Shown piece after piece: positions 8,173 to 16,818 of a DNA stretch of 64,000 nt (within the stretch, counting starts at the first letter, position 1; each line of letters begins with the position of its first letter). Source of the stretch: Bacteroidota bacterium (GTDB lineage Bacteria; Bacteroidota; Ignavibacteria; SZUA-365); contig QKAF01000110.1 of assembly GCA_003246455.1 (NCBI GenBank), positions 62,001 through 126,000 on the forward strand, given 5' to 3'. A program made the position numbers and the translations under genes. Below the pieces are notes generated by a model. It made no database searches, had not been told where the DNA came from, and was given only the letters and a program-made list of their open reading frames with translations.

Positions 8173-8691
8173 TTAGAACGGCTGCGGCGGAAGGTTAATG
8201 AAGTCGACATCCAGGTCGATCTCTCTGAGATACCTGCCTGTGCCAAGGTCGATGGGTGCAGGAATCGTGAAGTCCCCTGCCAGATTATACACCCCGACTG
8301 CCCGCCACTGTCTGAACGGATCCGGTCCGTAATTCTGCGCCACGACGACGTATTCAAATATCCCTTTGAGATCTGCGCTTCGGACACTGTACCGGATCGT
8401 ATCCGCACCGTACGGCAGTTCGTCGCTGAACACCGCCGATCCGTTCACGATTTCCGATAGGATGTCCGTCGGAGGATAATGCCGAAATGCCGCAACGCGC
8501 AGATCCCGGACGCTGTCCTGCGGAGGCCAGGTGCTTCGGATCAGAATCGTCCCGCTGAAGCCGGGTGTCTCAACGGCGTTGACGGGAGACAGTCCGTGAT
8601 CCTCGCATGCCGCGAGTGCCACGACAATGACCAGTGCCGCGGTCACATGCCGCCATACGGAGGTCCAGGGCATGTGATACGGCGATTTCAT
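8173..8691 (-). CDS. Hypothetical lipoprotein, 172 aa
   Basis: I do not recognise the family. The N-terminus has a hydrophobic segment (VTAALVIVVALAAC) ending in a lipobox, so the protein is probably exported and anchored through Cys28 or so. The remainder is beta-rich: FSGTILIRSTWPPQDSVRDL, VYNLAGDFTIPAPIDLG, LREIDLDVDFINL. It looks like a small Ig/transthyretin-type domain, an inference from pattern only. Its ATG overlaps the metG stop (ATGA), so it is translationally coupled to methionyl-tRNA synthetase, an odd pairing. Met7 at 8673 is an alternative start. Confidence 0.68.
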   Translation of the reverse strand: MKSPYHMPWTSVWRHVTAALVIVVALAACEDHGLSPVNAVETPGFSGTILIRSTWPPQDSVRDLRVAAFRHYPPTDILSEIVNGSAVFSDELPYGADTIRYSVRSADLKGIFEYVVVAQNYGPDPFRQWRAVGVYNLAGDFTIPAPIDLGTGRYLREIDLDVDFINLPPQPF

Positions 8692-10727
8692 TTCACGATC
8701 GCTCCCTCGGAAATAAGCACTTCCGGAGTCAGCACGACGGGACCTTCATCCTCGTTCGAGGCTGCGAGGATCATCCCCTGCGATTCGATACCGAAGAGTT
8801 TTGCCGCCTTGAGATTCGCGACAATGACGATCTGCTTCCCGACCAGATCGGCCGGTTTGTATTTCGCGGCGATACCCGCCACAAGCTGCCGCTTTTCCGA
8901 TCCGATGTCGACTTTCAGCTTAAGGAGTTTGTTTGACTTGGGAACGCTCTCCGCTTCGATGACTTTTCCGATCCGAAGATCGATCTTCATGAAATCATCG
9001 ATGGTGATCTGCTCTTTCAGCGCAGGGTAGTTTCGCGACGGTCCGTCGGTGAGCTTCCCGAGTTTGGCGGTTTCTTCATCGATCGTCGCGTCTTCGATTT
9101 TCTCGAACAGGATAACGCGCTCGCCGATCGGATGGCCCGACGGCAGCCGCCAGCTCTTCACCGATTCCCAGGTCAGCGCCGCCGTGTCGTCGATGCTCAG
9201 GAGTTCCCGCAGCTTCAGAGCGGTAAACGGCAGGGTCGGTTCGATCAGCACCGAGAGCGCGTAAACTGCCTGCAGACTGCAGTTGATCGTGTTTGCGCAT
9301 TTCTGCGGATCGGTTTTAATGGACTTCCACGGTTCGCGGTCGTTGAAATACTTGTTTGCCGCGCGGGCAAGGTTCATCGTCGCGGTCACGGCATCCCGGA
9401 ATCGGAAGCGTTCGAAACAGTCTCCGACCTGGTCGGCGATCGCACCGAACTGCGCGAGGAAGGCAGTGTCTTCCTCGTCGAGGTCGACGGCAGCGGGTAC
9501 CGTACCGTTGAAGTTCTTATGCGCGAAATGAACGGTGCGATTCACGAAATTCCCGAGAATATCCGCCAGTTCATTGTTATTCCTCGCCTGGAAGTCCTTC
9601 CAGAAAAAGTCGCTGTCACGGGTCTCCGGCATGTTCATCGCCAGCGTATACCGCAGCGGATCCGCCGGGTATGTCTCAAGAAATTCGTTCAGTTCTATCG
9701 ACCATCCTGTGCTCTTGCTGAACTTTTTCCCTTCAAGATTCAGGAACTCGTTCGCAGGGACGTTGTCCGGAAGAACGTACCCCCCCTTCTCCATCAGCAT
9801 GGCGGGAAACATCAGGCAGTGGAAGACGATATTGTCTTTCCCGATGAACGGAATATAGCGCGTATCCTCACCGCACCAGTATTCCTTCCATTTCTCCGGA
9901 TCGCCCTGACGCGCAGCCCATTCCTTACTGGCCGAAATATATCCCAGGACTGCCTCAAACCAGACGTAAATCACCTTCCCCGCCTCTTCCTCGCCGGGAA
10001 CCTTGATTCCCCAGTCCATATCGCGTGATATCGGACGATCGCTCAGTCCGCTCTTCAGCCACGAACGCACCTGCTGCAGGACATTTTCCTTCCATCGACC
10101 GGCATTGCTCTCGATGTATTCTTCCAGCCTCTGCTGGTACGCTCCGAGCGGGAAATGCCAGTGCCGTGCTTCTCGCACCTCCGGAGTCGCATCGCTGAGC
10201 AGACTCTTGGGATTGACGAGTTCGGTCTGATCGTAGTATTTGCTGCAGTTTTCACACTGGTCCCCGTAAGCGCGTTCGTACCCGCAGTGCGGACAGGTCC
10301 CGATGACGAAACGATCCGGCAGAAACATGCGCGCTTCCGGATCATACAGCTGCTTCTCGTTGCTCTGGGTAAGGACGCCCTTGTCCCGGAATTCGACGAA
10401 CCACTCGCGGGCGGTTTCGTGATGCACGGGCAGGGACGTGCGTGAGTAGTTATCGAAGCTCATGCCAATGCGCTCGAACGCGGTACGGTTGAGATTATGA
10501 TACCGGTCGATAATCTCCTGCGGCGCTACCCCTTCCTTCCGTGCGGAAATAAGAATGCTCACCCCATGTTCATCGGATCCGCATATGAAAAGGACATCCT
10601 GCTTTTTCAGGCGCTGATAGCGTACGAACATGTCGGCCGGAAGATACGCCCCGGCAAGATGGCCAAAGTGGATGGCGCCGTTCGCGTACGGCAGCGCCGA
10701 GGTGACGAGGATTCGATTGTTACTCAT
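8688..10727 (-). CDS. metG: Methionyl-tRNA synthetase with C-terminal tRNA-binding domain
   Basis: 679 residues, full length for the dimeric MetG form. The class I HIGH motif is HFGHLAG, after VTSALPYANGAI at the N-terminus. The zinc knuckle region has CPHCGYERAYGDQCENCSKY, giving two CxxC pairs. The KMSKS loop appears as KKFSKSTGW, and the family's anticodon-binding helices follow. The last about 105 residues (from IDDFMKIDLRIGKVIEAESV) form the EMAP/Trbp111-like OB-fold that helps bind tRNA. It charges both initiator and elongator tRNA-Met. It is transcribed divergently from an EF-hand lipoprotein gene, and its stop overlaps the next lipoprotein start. Confidence 0.97.
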   Translation of the reverse strand: MSNNRILVTSALPYANGAIHFGHLAGAYLPADMFVRYQRLKKQDVLFICGSDEHGVSILISARKEGVAPQEIIDRYHNLNRTAFERIGMSFDNYSRTSLPVHHETAREWFVEFRDKGVLTQSNEKQLYDPEARMFLPDRFVIGTCPHCGYERAYGDQCENCSKYYDQTELVNPKSLLSDATPEVREARHWHFPLGAYQQRLEEYIESNAGRWKENVLQQVRSWLKSGLSDRPISRDMDWGIKVPGEEEAGKVIYVWFEAVLGYISASKEWAARQGDPEKWKEYWCGEDTRYIPFIGKDNIVFHCLMFPAMLMEKGGYVLPDNVPANEFLNLEGKKFSKSTGWSIELNEFLETYPADPLRYTLAMNMPETRDSDFFWKDFQARNNNELADILGNFVNRTVHFAHKNFNGTVPAAVDLDEEDTAFLAQFGAIADQVGDCFERFRFRDAVTATMNLARAANKYFNDREPWKSIKTDPQKCANTINCSLQAVYALSVLIEPTLPFTALKLRELLSIDDTAALTWESVKSWRLPSGHPIGERVILFEKIEDATIDEETAKLGKLTDGPSRNYPALKEQITIDDFMKIDLRIGKVIEAESVPKSNKLLKLKVDIGSEKRQLVAGIAAKYKPADLVGKQIVIVANLKAAKLFGIESQGMILAASNEDEGPVVLTPEVLISEGAIVK

Positions 10728-10956
10728 GAACGCGGATTACCAGGTCAATAGTGAAAGCATTATGCGTGCACAGACACGCGTGAAGAACGGTATAATATGG
10801 AATTCGGCCTGCTTGAGCAATACTGGCTGCGCCGGAAGCACCCGCGAACCCCTTCGCGCAGCCGCACAGCGCAGCAGCAGACAGGATTAAACCTCCGGGC
10901 GCGCGGGTTGTCAAACCGAAGTGTTTCGAGCAACTTCAATTCAGGAACATCCCCGC
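10728..10956. promoter_or_regulatory. Divergent intergenic region with candidate -10 elements
   Basis: The region between metG and the EF-hand gene holds no convincing gene. A perfect TATAAT occurs at 10791-10796 on the plus strand. Overlapping it on the minus strand is TATTAT (10793-10798) with TTGCTC 16 bases upstream (10815-10820), a plausible metG promoter leaving a leader of about 60 bases. The plus-strand element has no good -35 partner. Assignment is by eye only. Confidence 0.35.
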
Positions 10957-11298
10957 ATGCGTTCGCCCAGTTTCCCCCTGCTGCTGTTAACCGCTGCTGC
11001 ACTGATTGCAGCCTGCTCATCCTCGGAATCCGAAAATCGAATGGAGCGCGACCCGGAGCAGCTTTTCCTCCGACTCGACCGGGACGGCGACAAGCGCCTC
11101 TCTTGGGACGAATTCCGTGAAATGCCCTCGCGAAACGGCAGCCCGGAGGAGCGATTCGAGCGGATGGACAAGGATCTGGATGGATATGTGAGCCATGACG
11201 AGTTCCTCACGGCAAGAGAAGAATTCCGCCGTTCCGGACAGGGCGGTCCCGGTTCCGGCAGGCACGGCGGCGGCCGCTCCGGAGGCGGACGCTACTGA
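10957..11298 (+). CDS. EF-hand calcium-binding lipoprotein
   Basis: 113 residues from the ATG at 10957, which has AGGAAC about 8 bases upstream; a GTG at 10921 in frame is less likely. The signal peptide PLLLLTAAALIAAC ends in a lipobox, so the protein is probably lipid-anchored in the envelope. Two EF-hand loops are visible: DRDGDKRLSWDE and DKDLDGYVSHDE, each with acidic residues at positions 1, 3, 5 and a Glu at 12, as needed for calcium. The C-terminus is a Gly/Arg/Ser-rich tail (GGPGSGRHGGGRSGGGR). It lies just upstream of an ECF sigma/anti-sigma pair and may be a calcium-sensing or binding part of the same envelope response (inference). Confidence 0.85.
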   Translation: MRSPSFPLLLLTAAALIAACSSSESENRMERDPEQLFLRLDRDGDKRLSWDEFREMPSRNGSPEERFERMDKDLDGYVSHDEFLTAREEFRRSGQGGPGSGRHGGGRSGGGRY

Positions 11299-11366
11299 TC
11301 AGGGCAATGTTCCGGGAGCACATACATATCGGAACAGATTCATGCGGTTCGTACATTTCGACATAC

Positions 11367-11915
11367 ATGCAATCATCGCACGACGCAGACATACTCGACG
11401 CCTGCCGGCGGGGAGATCGCTCCGCATTCAACCTCGTGGTACGCAGGTATCAGGACCGCGTGTATCAGGTCGTGCAGCATATCGTCAGCGATCCGGACGA
11501 TGCTCTCGATATCGCACAGGAAGTGTTCATCAAGGCCTTTCAGAAGGTCGCCGATTTCCGTGGAGACGCACAGGTTTTCACCTGGCTGTACCGCATCGCG
11601 GTCAATCTCAGCTTGAATCACATTCGGAAGAAACGGCTCCATACAATCTTCCGAATGACGGAAGAGCACCACGCGGTCCAGGACAGCTCCCCGATTCCTT
11701 CACGCACTCTGGAGCAGGAGGAACTTCGCCGTCTCGTCCAGAATGCGGTCGCCGCCCTTCCCGAAAAACAGAAAGCGGTGTTCATCCTTCGTTACTATGA
11801 AGAACTCTCCTATGAGGAAATTGCCGATATCCTGAAAACATCCATCGGCGGCCTGAAAGCCAATTACCATCATGCGACCAAAAAGATTGAATCATATGTC
11901 AAGTCTCGAATGTAA
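11367..11915 (+). CDS. ECF-family RNA polymerase sigma factor
   Basis: 182 residues from the ATG giving MQSSHDADILDACRRGDRSA; an upstream in-frame start at 11307 adds nothing family-like. Region 2 (FNLVVRRYQDRVYQVVQHIV, DDALDIAQEVFIKAFQKV) melts and recognises the -10. Region 4 (LPEKQKAVFILRYYEELSYE, EIADIL, then GGLKANYHHATKKIE) carries the -35 helix-turn-helix. It is a group IV sigma of the RpoE type. The anti-sigma gene overlaps its 3' end by 20 bases, so the two are coupled and the anti-sigma probably holds it inactive at the membrane. Confidence 0.95.
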   Translation: MQSSHDADILDACRRGDRSAFNLVVRRYQDRVYQVVQHIVSDPDDALDIAQEVFIKAFQKVADFRGDAQVFTWLYRIAVNLSLNHIRKKRLHTIFRMTEEHHAVQDSSPIPSRTLEQEELRRLVQNAVAALPEKQKAVFILRYYEELSYEEIADILKTSIGGLKANYHHATKKIESYVKSRM

Positions 11916-12591
11916 GATCTGCAGCGGCCGGCTCCCCGATTATGTGGACGGAAAGCTCGATCCGCGGGACGCAGCGCTGCTGCGGGAGCACCTGTCGCAT
12001 TCGCCAGGCTGTGCGGCCGATGAGCGTGCGTACCGCATGCTGTTCCAGCAGGCTCTCCGCCGCGAATCCTCTGCTGGGATACCTGATCCGGGAAGCTTTC
12101 TCGTCCGCATAAATGCAGGCATCGACTCCAGCACGGGCGGTTTCACTGCGATCCGCCGGCGTGTTCTGCGTCCCGGCGTTCTGGCGCCCGTGCTTTCGGC
12201 CGCGGTGATCCTTGTCATCGCAGGCGTCTTTTTCTTTCATCCTGCCGCCGATCAGGGAGCGGGTGATTCATTGTTCTCCGGACTGATAAACGAATCGGAT
12301 CTGACGGAGCTCACTGAAATATCTCCCTCGTCGGCCGTGCTCGATGATGTTACGATCTCCGACCTCTCGCTCGACCGCGAGTACCTGGCAGAAGACGGCC
12401 CTGCAATGCGGGATCCTGCATCGCTCAGCGCGGAGATCGATTTGACATTGCTCGAGGATGTCCCGTATTCTGCAGTCGTCTCTGCCAGCCTCGAGTACAT
12501 ATCCCCGGATGACGTACTTGAAAATCTGAGCGACACCGAGGCCGACCGCATTGTCACAACTCTTGAACAGCAACCGATCAGGCTATTGTGA
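11896..12591 (+). CDS. Membrane anti-sigma factor with variant zinc-finger (ZAS-like) domain
   Basis: 231 residues starting inside the sigma gene. The N-terminal 45 residues resemble the anti-sigma zinc domain: CKICSGRLPDYVDGKLDPRD, then LREHLSHSPGC. The usual HxxxCxxC is altered to HLSHSPGC, with Ser where the first Cys is expected, while an extra CxxC occurs at the start. Metal binding may use this different set, an inference. One transmembrane helix (residues about 92-115, VLAPVLSAAVILVIAGVFFF) is followed by an acidic periplasmic part of about 110 residues rich in Ser, Asp, Leu and Glu. It should sequester the upstream sigma until an envelope signal arrives. Confidence 0.85.
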   Translation: MSSLECKICSGRLPDYVDGKLDPRDAALLREHLSHSPGCAADERAYRMLFQQALRRESSAGIPDPGSFLVRINAGIDSSTGGFTAIRRRVLRPGVLAPVLSAAVILVIAGVFFFHPAADQGAGDSLFSGLINESDLTELTEISPSSAVLDDVTISDLSLDREYLAEDGPAMRDPASLSAEIDLTLLEDVPYSAVVSASLEYISPDDVLENLSDTEADRIVTTLEQQPIRLL

Positions 12592-12598
12592 GGCAGCC

Positions 12599-13066
12599 AT
12601 GAAATCCGCACCGTTTTTTCTCTTGCTTACGGTTTTAATCTGCGTTCCGGCAAAAAGCCAGGATGAACCCATGCCGGAAGGCAGAGGTCGGGACAGACTT
12701 GAACAGCTGCGGCGGATCAAGCTGATCGAAGCCCTCGACCTGAACGAGGATCAGGCGGTCCGGCTTTCCGTGCGTGAAAAGGAATTCCGTAAGAGCGAAC
12801 GGGCCCTGTTCGACAAACGGCAGGACCTGCTAAAAGAGCTGCGCACACTCGTCGAGAGCAAGGCGGATGACAATACGCTGCGAAATCAGCTTGAACGGAT
12901 CGACGAAATCGATGCGCAGATCTCCCATGAAAAGCACAAGTATCTGCTGTCATTGAATGATTTCCTCAGCATGCAGCAGATCGCGAAAATCATTCTCTTC
13001 GAACAGCATTTCAGAAAAGAGGTCCGCCGACTCCTCGAGAAGGCGGGACGCCCTCCGCACCCTTGA
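12599..13066 (+). CDS. Spy/CpxP-like periplasmic helical protein
   Basis: 155 residues from an ATG 8 bp after the anti-sigma stop, with AGG close upstream. A signal peptide (PFFLLLTVLICVPAKSQ) is followed by a long, charged, all-helical protein. LIEALDLNEDQAVRLSVREK and SLNDFLSMQQIAKIILFEQH resemble the LTxxQ-type repeats of the Spy/CpxP/periplasmic heavy-metal-sensor family. Such proteins bind unfolded proteins or metals in the periplasm and often tune envelope-stress signalling. Position as third gene of a sigma/anti-sigma operon supports that role here. A TTCG-loop terminator follows 25 bp after its stop. Confidence 0.75.
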   Translation: MKSAPFFLLLTVLICVPAKSQDEPMPEGRGRDRLEQLRRIKLIEALDLNEDQAVRLSVREKEFRKSERALFDKRQDLLKELRTLVESKADDNTLRNQLERIDEIDAQISHEKHKYLLSLNDFLSMQQIAKIILFEQHFRKEVRRLLEKAGRPPHP

Positions 13067-13090
13067 TTTCGAGACACATGCGGCGAAACC

Positions 13091-13113
13091 GGCTCCTTCG
13101 GGAGCCCTTTTCG
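13091..13113 (+). terminator. Intrinsic terminator (TTCG tetraloop) after the sigma/anti-sigma operon
   Basis: Stem GGCTCC/GGAGCC with a UUCG loop, followed by CTTTTC. It ends the EF-hand to Spy unit and stands about 40 bp before the next ATG. Confidence 0.75.
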
Positions 13114-13150
13114 TATAGGAAAAAACGGGGCAAAAGCGTAATTTTTGGGA

Positions 13151-15337
13151 ATGAAACAGATCGCCCAACATATCAAGACCGGCGCCATGAAAGTGTCCGA
13201 TGTCCCTTCCCCGGGGCTCGGCGCGGGCATGGTGCTCGTAAAAAACTATTTCTCCGTCATCAGTGCGGGGACCGAAAAAACCTCTGTCGACTCCAGAAAA
13301 TCATCCATGCTTCAGCGAGCGAAAAGCCAGCCGGATGAAGTTCGGAAAGTCATCGATGAAGTAAAGAAAAACGGATTGACGCGCACCTACAAGCGCATCA
13401 TGGGAAAACTCGATTCGTACGCAGGACTCGGCTACAGTACTGCCGGCATCGTCGTCGCGGTGGAGGAAAGCGTACAGGACATCGAGATCGGCGACCGCGT
13501 CGCCTGTGCGGGGGCGGAGTATGCCTTCCACGGGGATCTCGTCGCCGTCCCTCGAAATCTTGTCGCGCGGATTCCTCAAGGCGTATCCATGGAATCCGCG
13601 GCGTACACCACCATTGCGGCGATCGCACTGCAGGGCGTCAGGCAGACCGCACCGCTCCTCGGCGAAACCATCGTCGTTATCGGACTCGGACTGCTGGGGC
13701 AGTTCACCGTGCAGTTCCTCAAGGCGAACGGATGCACGGTCATTGGCGTCGATCTCGACCCGCTGGCCGTTCAGATGGCCCTGAAATCGGGAGCAGACGC
13801 CGCGCTGCACCGGCATGACGACCCCGTTGGCAGCGTCGTCCAGACGATGACCGGCGGGCATGGCGCGGACGCGGTCATCATAACCGCGGGCACTTCCAGC
13901 AACGACCCGGTGGATCTCGCGGGAAAAATCACCCGGGAACGCGGACGCGTGGTCATTGTCGGAGCGGCTTCGATGAATATTCCGCGCGGCCCGTATTACA
14001 TGAAGGAAATCGACATTCGCATCTCGCGTTCCTACGGTCCGGGACGATACAACAAGCATTACGAAGAAGAAGGCCTGGATTACCCCATCGGGTACGTGCG
14101 ATGGACGGAAAACCGGAACATGCAGGCATACCTTCAGCTTCTTGCACAAGGCAGCGTTACGACGGATGTCCTGACGACCCATCGTTTCGGCATCGATGAC
14201 GCGCTTGAGGCCTACGCGCTCATTGAGGGCGAGAAAAAGGAACCGTATGTCGGAATCGTACTCGCGTACGACGACATGGACGCTGACGAACTGAAGTCGC
14301 TCGCACAGCAGACTCCTGTTCCCGCCGCTCCGGTCATCTCCTCTCGCCGCAGTTCACTGACGGTCGGGTTCATCGGCGCGGGAAGTTTTGCATCCGGCTA
14401 CCTTCTCCCCCACCTGAAAGCAATGGATGACGTGACGCTCGACTGCGTCTGCAACCGCAGCGGTCTGACCGGCGCGGATATGCGCAGTAAATTCGGATTC
14501 CGCAGGTCGGGCACCAATCCGGAAGAGATCCTGTCAGACGAGGTGATCGGTACCGTTTTCATCGCGACACGACACGGCCAGCATGCGCCGTACGCATTCG
14601 AAGCGCTCCGGCATGGCAAACACGTTTTCGTTGAGAAGCCGCTCGCGCTGAACGAGGAAGAACTAGCACCGATCGAATCGCTTCTGAAATCCGATCCGCA
14701 GCTCGCCGGGAAGGTGCAGCTCATGGTGGGATTCAACCGCCGCTTCGCTCCCCTGGTGCAGGACATGCAGAAGTTCTTTGCTCAATACCGCGAGCCGTCG
14801 GTGGTGCACTACTACGTAAATGCGGGATTCCTCCCGAAGGATCACTGGACTCAGCATCCGCAGGATGGCGGAGGACGCATCGTGGGTGAAGTGTGTCATT
14901 TCATCGATACGATACAGTTCCTCACCGGTGCGACACCGCAGCGCATCAGTGCCGAGAGCATCGCGTCGGAGAGCGAGGCCGTTACCAATCATGACAGCGT
15001 CAATATTACGATGCGGATGACCGACGGTTCCGTCGGAATAATTACCTATGTCGCGAACGGAGATTCCTCCATTCCGAAGGAACGCATCGTGATGAGCTGC
15101 GGAAACGCCACCGCTGTCATGGATAATTTCCAGAACCTGGTTCTGGCGAGGGACGGGAAACAGACGCGCAAGAAAAGCGACGGCGACAAGGGGCACCATA
15201 ACGAGGTCGTCGCCTTCATGGACGCGATCCGGAACAAGTCTGCCTCCCCGATTCCCCTGGACAGTATTCTCGCGACTACGCGAACCACATACCGTATCCT
15301 CGAAGCGCTCAACCGGAAGGAAGTTGTCACGCTGTGA
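13151..15337 (+). CDS. Bi-domain oxidoreductase: zinc-type alcohol dehydrogenase fold fused to Gfo/Idh/MocA domain
   Basis: 728 residues from the ATG; a TTG two codons earlier is also open. Residues about 1-370 are a medium-chain dehydrogenase: SAGTEKTSVDSRKSSM, GYSTAGIVVAVEESV, and the Rossmann motif VIGLGLLGQFTVQFL. Residues about 400-728 are a Gfo/Idh/MocA oxidoreductase: VGFIGAGSFASGYLLPHLK binds NAD(P), and HVFVEKPLALNEEEL holds the conserved EKP. GFNRRFAPL and GEVCHFIDTIQFLTGA are also family blocks. Such fusions occur, as I recall, in polysaccharide clusters and probably oxidise and rearrange a sugar; the substrate is unknown. The uppP start is 27 bp downstream, which fits a link to envelope glycans. 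Confidence 0.88.
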   Translation: MKQIAQHIKTGAMKVSDVPSPGLGAGMVLVKNYFSVISAGTEKTSVDSRKSSMLQRAKSQPDEVRKVIDEVKKNGLTRTYKRIMGKLDSYAGLGYSTAGIVVAVEESVQDIEIGDRVACAGAEYAFHGDLVAVPRNLVARIPQGVSMESAAYTTIAAIALQGVRQTAPLLGETIVVIGLGLLGQFTVQFLKANGCTVIGVDLDPLAVQMALKSGADAALHRHDDPVGSVVQTMTGGHGADAVIITAGTSSNDPVDLAGKITRERGRVVIVGAASMNIPRGPYYMKEIDIRISRSYGPGRYNKHYEEEGLDYPIGYVRWTENRNMQAYLQLLAQGSVTTDVLTTHRFGIDDALEAYALIEGEKKEPYVGIVLAYDDMDADELKSLAQQTPVPAAPVISSRRSSLTVGFIGAGSFASGYLLPHLKAMDDVTLDCVCNRSGLTGADMRSKFGFRRSGTNPEEILSDEVIGTVFIATRHGQHAPYAFEALRHGKHVFVEKPLALNEEELAPIESLLKSDPQLAGKVQLMVGFNRRFAPLVQDMQKFFAQYREPSVVHYYVNAGFLPKDHWTQHPQDGGGRIVGEVCHFIDTIQFLTGATPQRISAESIASESEAVTNHDSVNITMRMTDGSVGIITYVANGDSSIPKERIVMSCGNATAVMDNFQNLVLARDGKQTRKKSDGDKGHHNEVVAFMDAIRNKSASPIPLDSILATTRTTYRILEALNRKEVVTL

Positions 15338-15364
15338 TCGGATGCGGCAACAGGAGCGGATCGC

Positions 15365-16189
15365 ATGAGTCTGCTTGAGGCTGTCGTCCTTGGCATCGTG
15401 CAGGGACTGACCGAATTCCTTCCGGTCAGCAGCACGGCACATCTGCGTATCGTCCCCGCCCTTCTCGGATGGAACGATCCCGGTGCCGCTTTCACCGCTG
15501 TGACGCAGATCGGAACGCTTCTTGCCGTTTTCGTCTACTTTCGAAGGGATATCGCAGAGCTGTCTGCCGCCTTCGCCCGATCGTTGATCACGTTGAAACC
15601 ATTTGGTACGCAGGAATCCCGGATGGCCTGGTGGATTTTATTCGGAACACTGCCCATCGGTATATTCGGCCTGCTGTTCAAGGATTTCATCGAAACGGAC
15701 TTCCGCTCCCTCACAGTGATTGCGGTCTCACTCATCGCGCTTGCCGTTCTCCTGAGCATCGCGGAAAGAGCAGGAAAACGCCGCCGTACGCTCGCAGAAA
15801 TGAAACTCATCGATACACAGGCTATCGGACTCGCCCAGGCGCTCGCCCTCATCCCGGGCGCGTCGCGTTCGGGCACGACGATTACCGCGGGCCTGTTTCT
15901 GAACCTGAAAAGAGAGGATGCCGCGCGTTTCTCTTTTCTCCTGAGCATTCCCGCGATTACGCTGAGCGGACTGTATCAGCTGTATCAGCTCCGGTCGCAG
16001 CTTGCCGGGGAATTCGGAATTGCGCTTCTGGTGGCGGTGGTCGTGTCCGGTATCGTCGGATACCTGTCGATCGGCTTCCTGCTCCGCTACCTGCGTTCAC
16101 ACAGCACATGGCTGTTCATCGGGTATCGCATCGCACTCGGAATCGTTATTCTCATCCTGCTATCCATCGATTTTGTTCAACCATACTAA
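15365..16189 (+). CDS. uppP: Undecaprenyl-diphosphatase
   Basis: 274 residues, the normal length for UppP/BacA. This integral membrane enzyme removes a phosphate from undecaprenyl diphosphate so the lipid carrier can be reused for peptidoglycan and O-antigen synthesis. Both family signatures are present: GIVQGLTEFLPVSSTAHL at the N-terminus and LIPGASRSGTTITAG in the middle, holding the conserved Glu, Ser and Arg. About eight hydrophobic helices are visible. An AGGAG 8 bases before the ATG supports the start. The secreted cyclophilin follows after 11 bp. Confidence 0.96.
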   Translation: MSLLEAVVLGIVQGLTEFLPVSSTAHLRIVPALLGWNDPGAAFTAVTQIGTLLAVFVYFRRDIAELSAAFARSLITLKPFGTQESRMAWWILFGTLPIGIFGLLFKDFIETDFRSLTVIAVSLIALAVLLSIAERAGKRRRTLAEMKLIDTQAIGLAQALALIPGASRSGTTITAGLFLNLKREDAARFSFLLSIPAITLSGLYQLYQLRSQLAGEFGIALLVAVVVSGIVGYLSIGFLLRYLRSHSTWLFIGYRIALGIVILILLSIDFVQPY

Positions 16190-16200
16190 GGAGCCTCGAT

Positions 16201-16788
16201 ATGCGCGCATTACGCATACTCACCATACTCTTTGTCGCCGTTTTCGCGAGCGTTTCATTCGCCAGCGCTCAGAATGTCAAATCATCCAATAAAAAGGAGA
16301 AGAAGGTGGAGAAGGAAATCGTCGTCATCGAAACCAATATGGGTAACATCGAAATCGAAATGTACCGTGCAGACGCGCCTAAAACCGTCGAGAACTTTGT
16401 CCAGCTCGCCAAGAAGGGCTATTATGACGGTATCATTTTTCACCGCGTCATCAGCGGGTTTGTGATCCAGGGTGGCGATCCTACCGGCACCGGGACCGGA
16501 GGCGAGAGTATCTACGGCAAGAAGTTCGAAGACGAAACCAATGCCTCGTCCCCGCTTTACAAAACCGGCTACAAGCGCGGCGTCGTCGCAATGGCGAATT
16601 CCGGTCCCAACACGAACGGCAGCCAGTTCTTCATCTGCCACAAAGACATCGTTCTGCCTCCCAACTACACCATCTTCGGCAAGGTGGTTGAGGGTATGGA
16701 CACTGTCGACAAAATCGCCACGACGAAGACCGGCTCCGGTGACCGTCCCGTCGAAAAGATGGTCATGAATAAAGTGCATCTCAAATAA
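16201..16788 (+). CDS. Secreted cyclophilin-type peptidyl-prolyl cis-trans isomerase
   Basis: 195 residues from an ATG with AAGGAG 6 bases upstream. A signal peptide (ILTILFVAVFASVSFASAQ) suggests export to the periplasm, followed by a lysine-rich linker. The cyclophilin domain is clear: FHRVISGFVIQGGDPTGTGT with the catalytic Arg, then GVVAMANSGPNTNGSQFFIC and YTIFGKVVEGMDTVDKIAT. It should speed proline isomerisation in exported proteins. The frame is open far upstream through uppP, but that extension is out of frame with a known gene and not family-like, so it was dropped. Confidence 0.95.
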   Translation: MRALRILTILFVAVFASVSFASAQNVKSSNKKEKKVEKEIVVIETNMGNIEIEMYRADAPKTVENFVQLAKKGYYDGIIFHRVISGFVIQGGDPTGTGTGGESIYGKKFEDETNASSPLYKTGYKRGVVAMANSGPNTNGSQFFICHKDIVLPPNYTIFGKVVEGMDTVDKIATTKTGSGDRPVEKMVMNKVHLK

Positions 16789-16818
16789 GAATCCCCTTTC
16801 GTCAGCGCTGGCAGCACT

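Noticed and set aside
15469..16200. Upstream extension of the cyclophilin frame through uppP
   Set aside because: The real start at 16201 has AAGGAG upstream and a signal peptide; the extension is a shadow of uppP.
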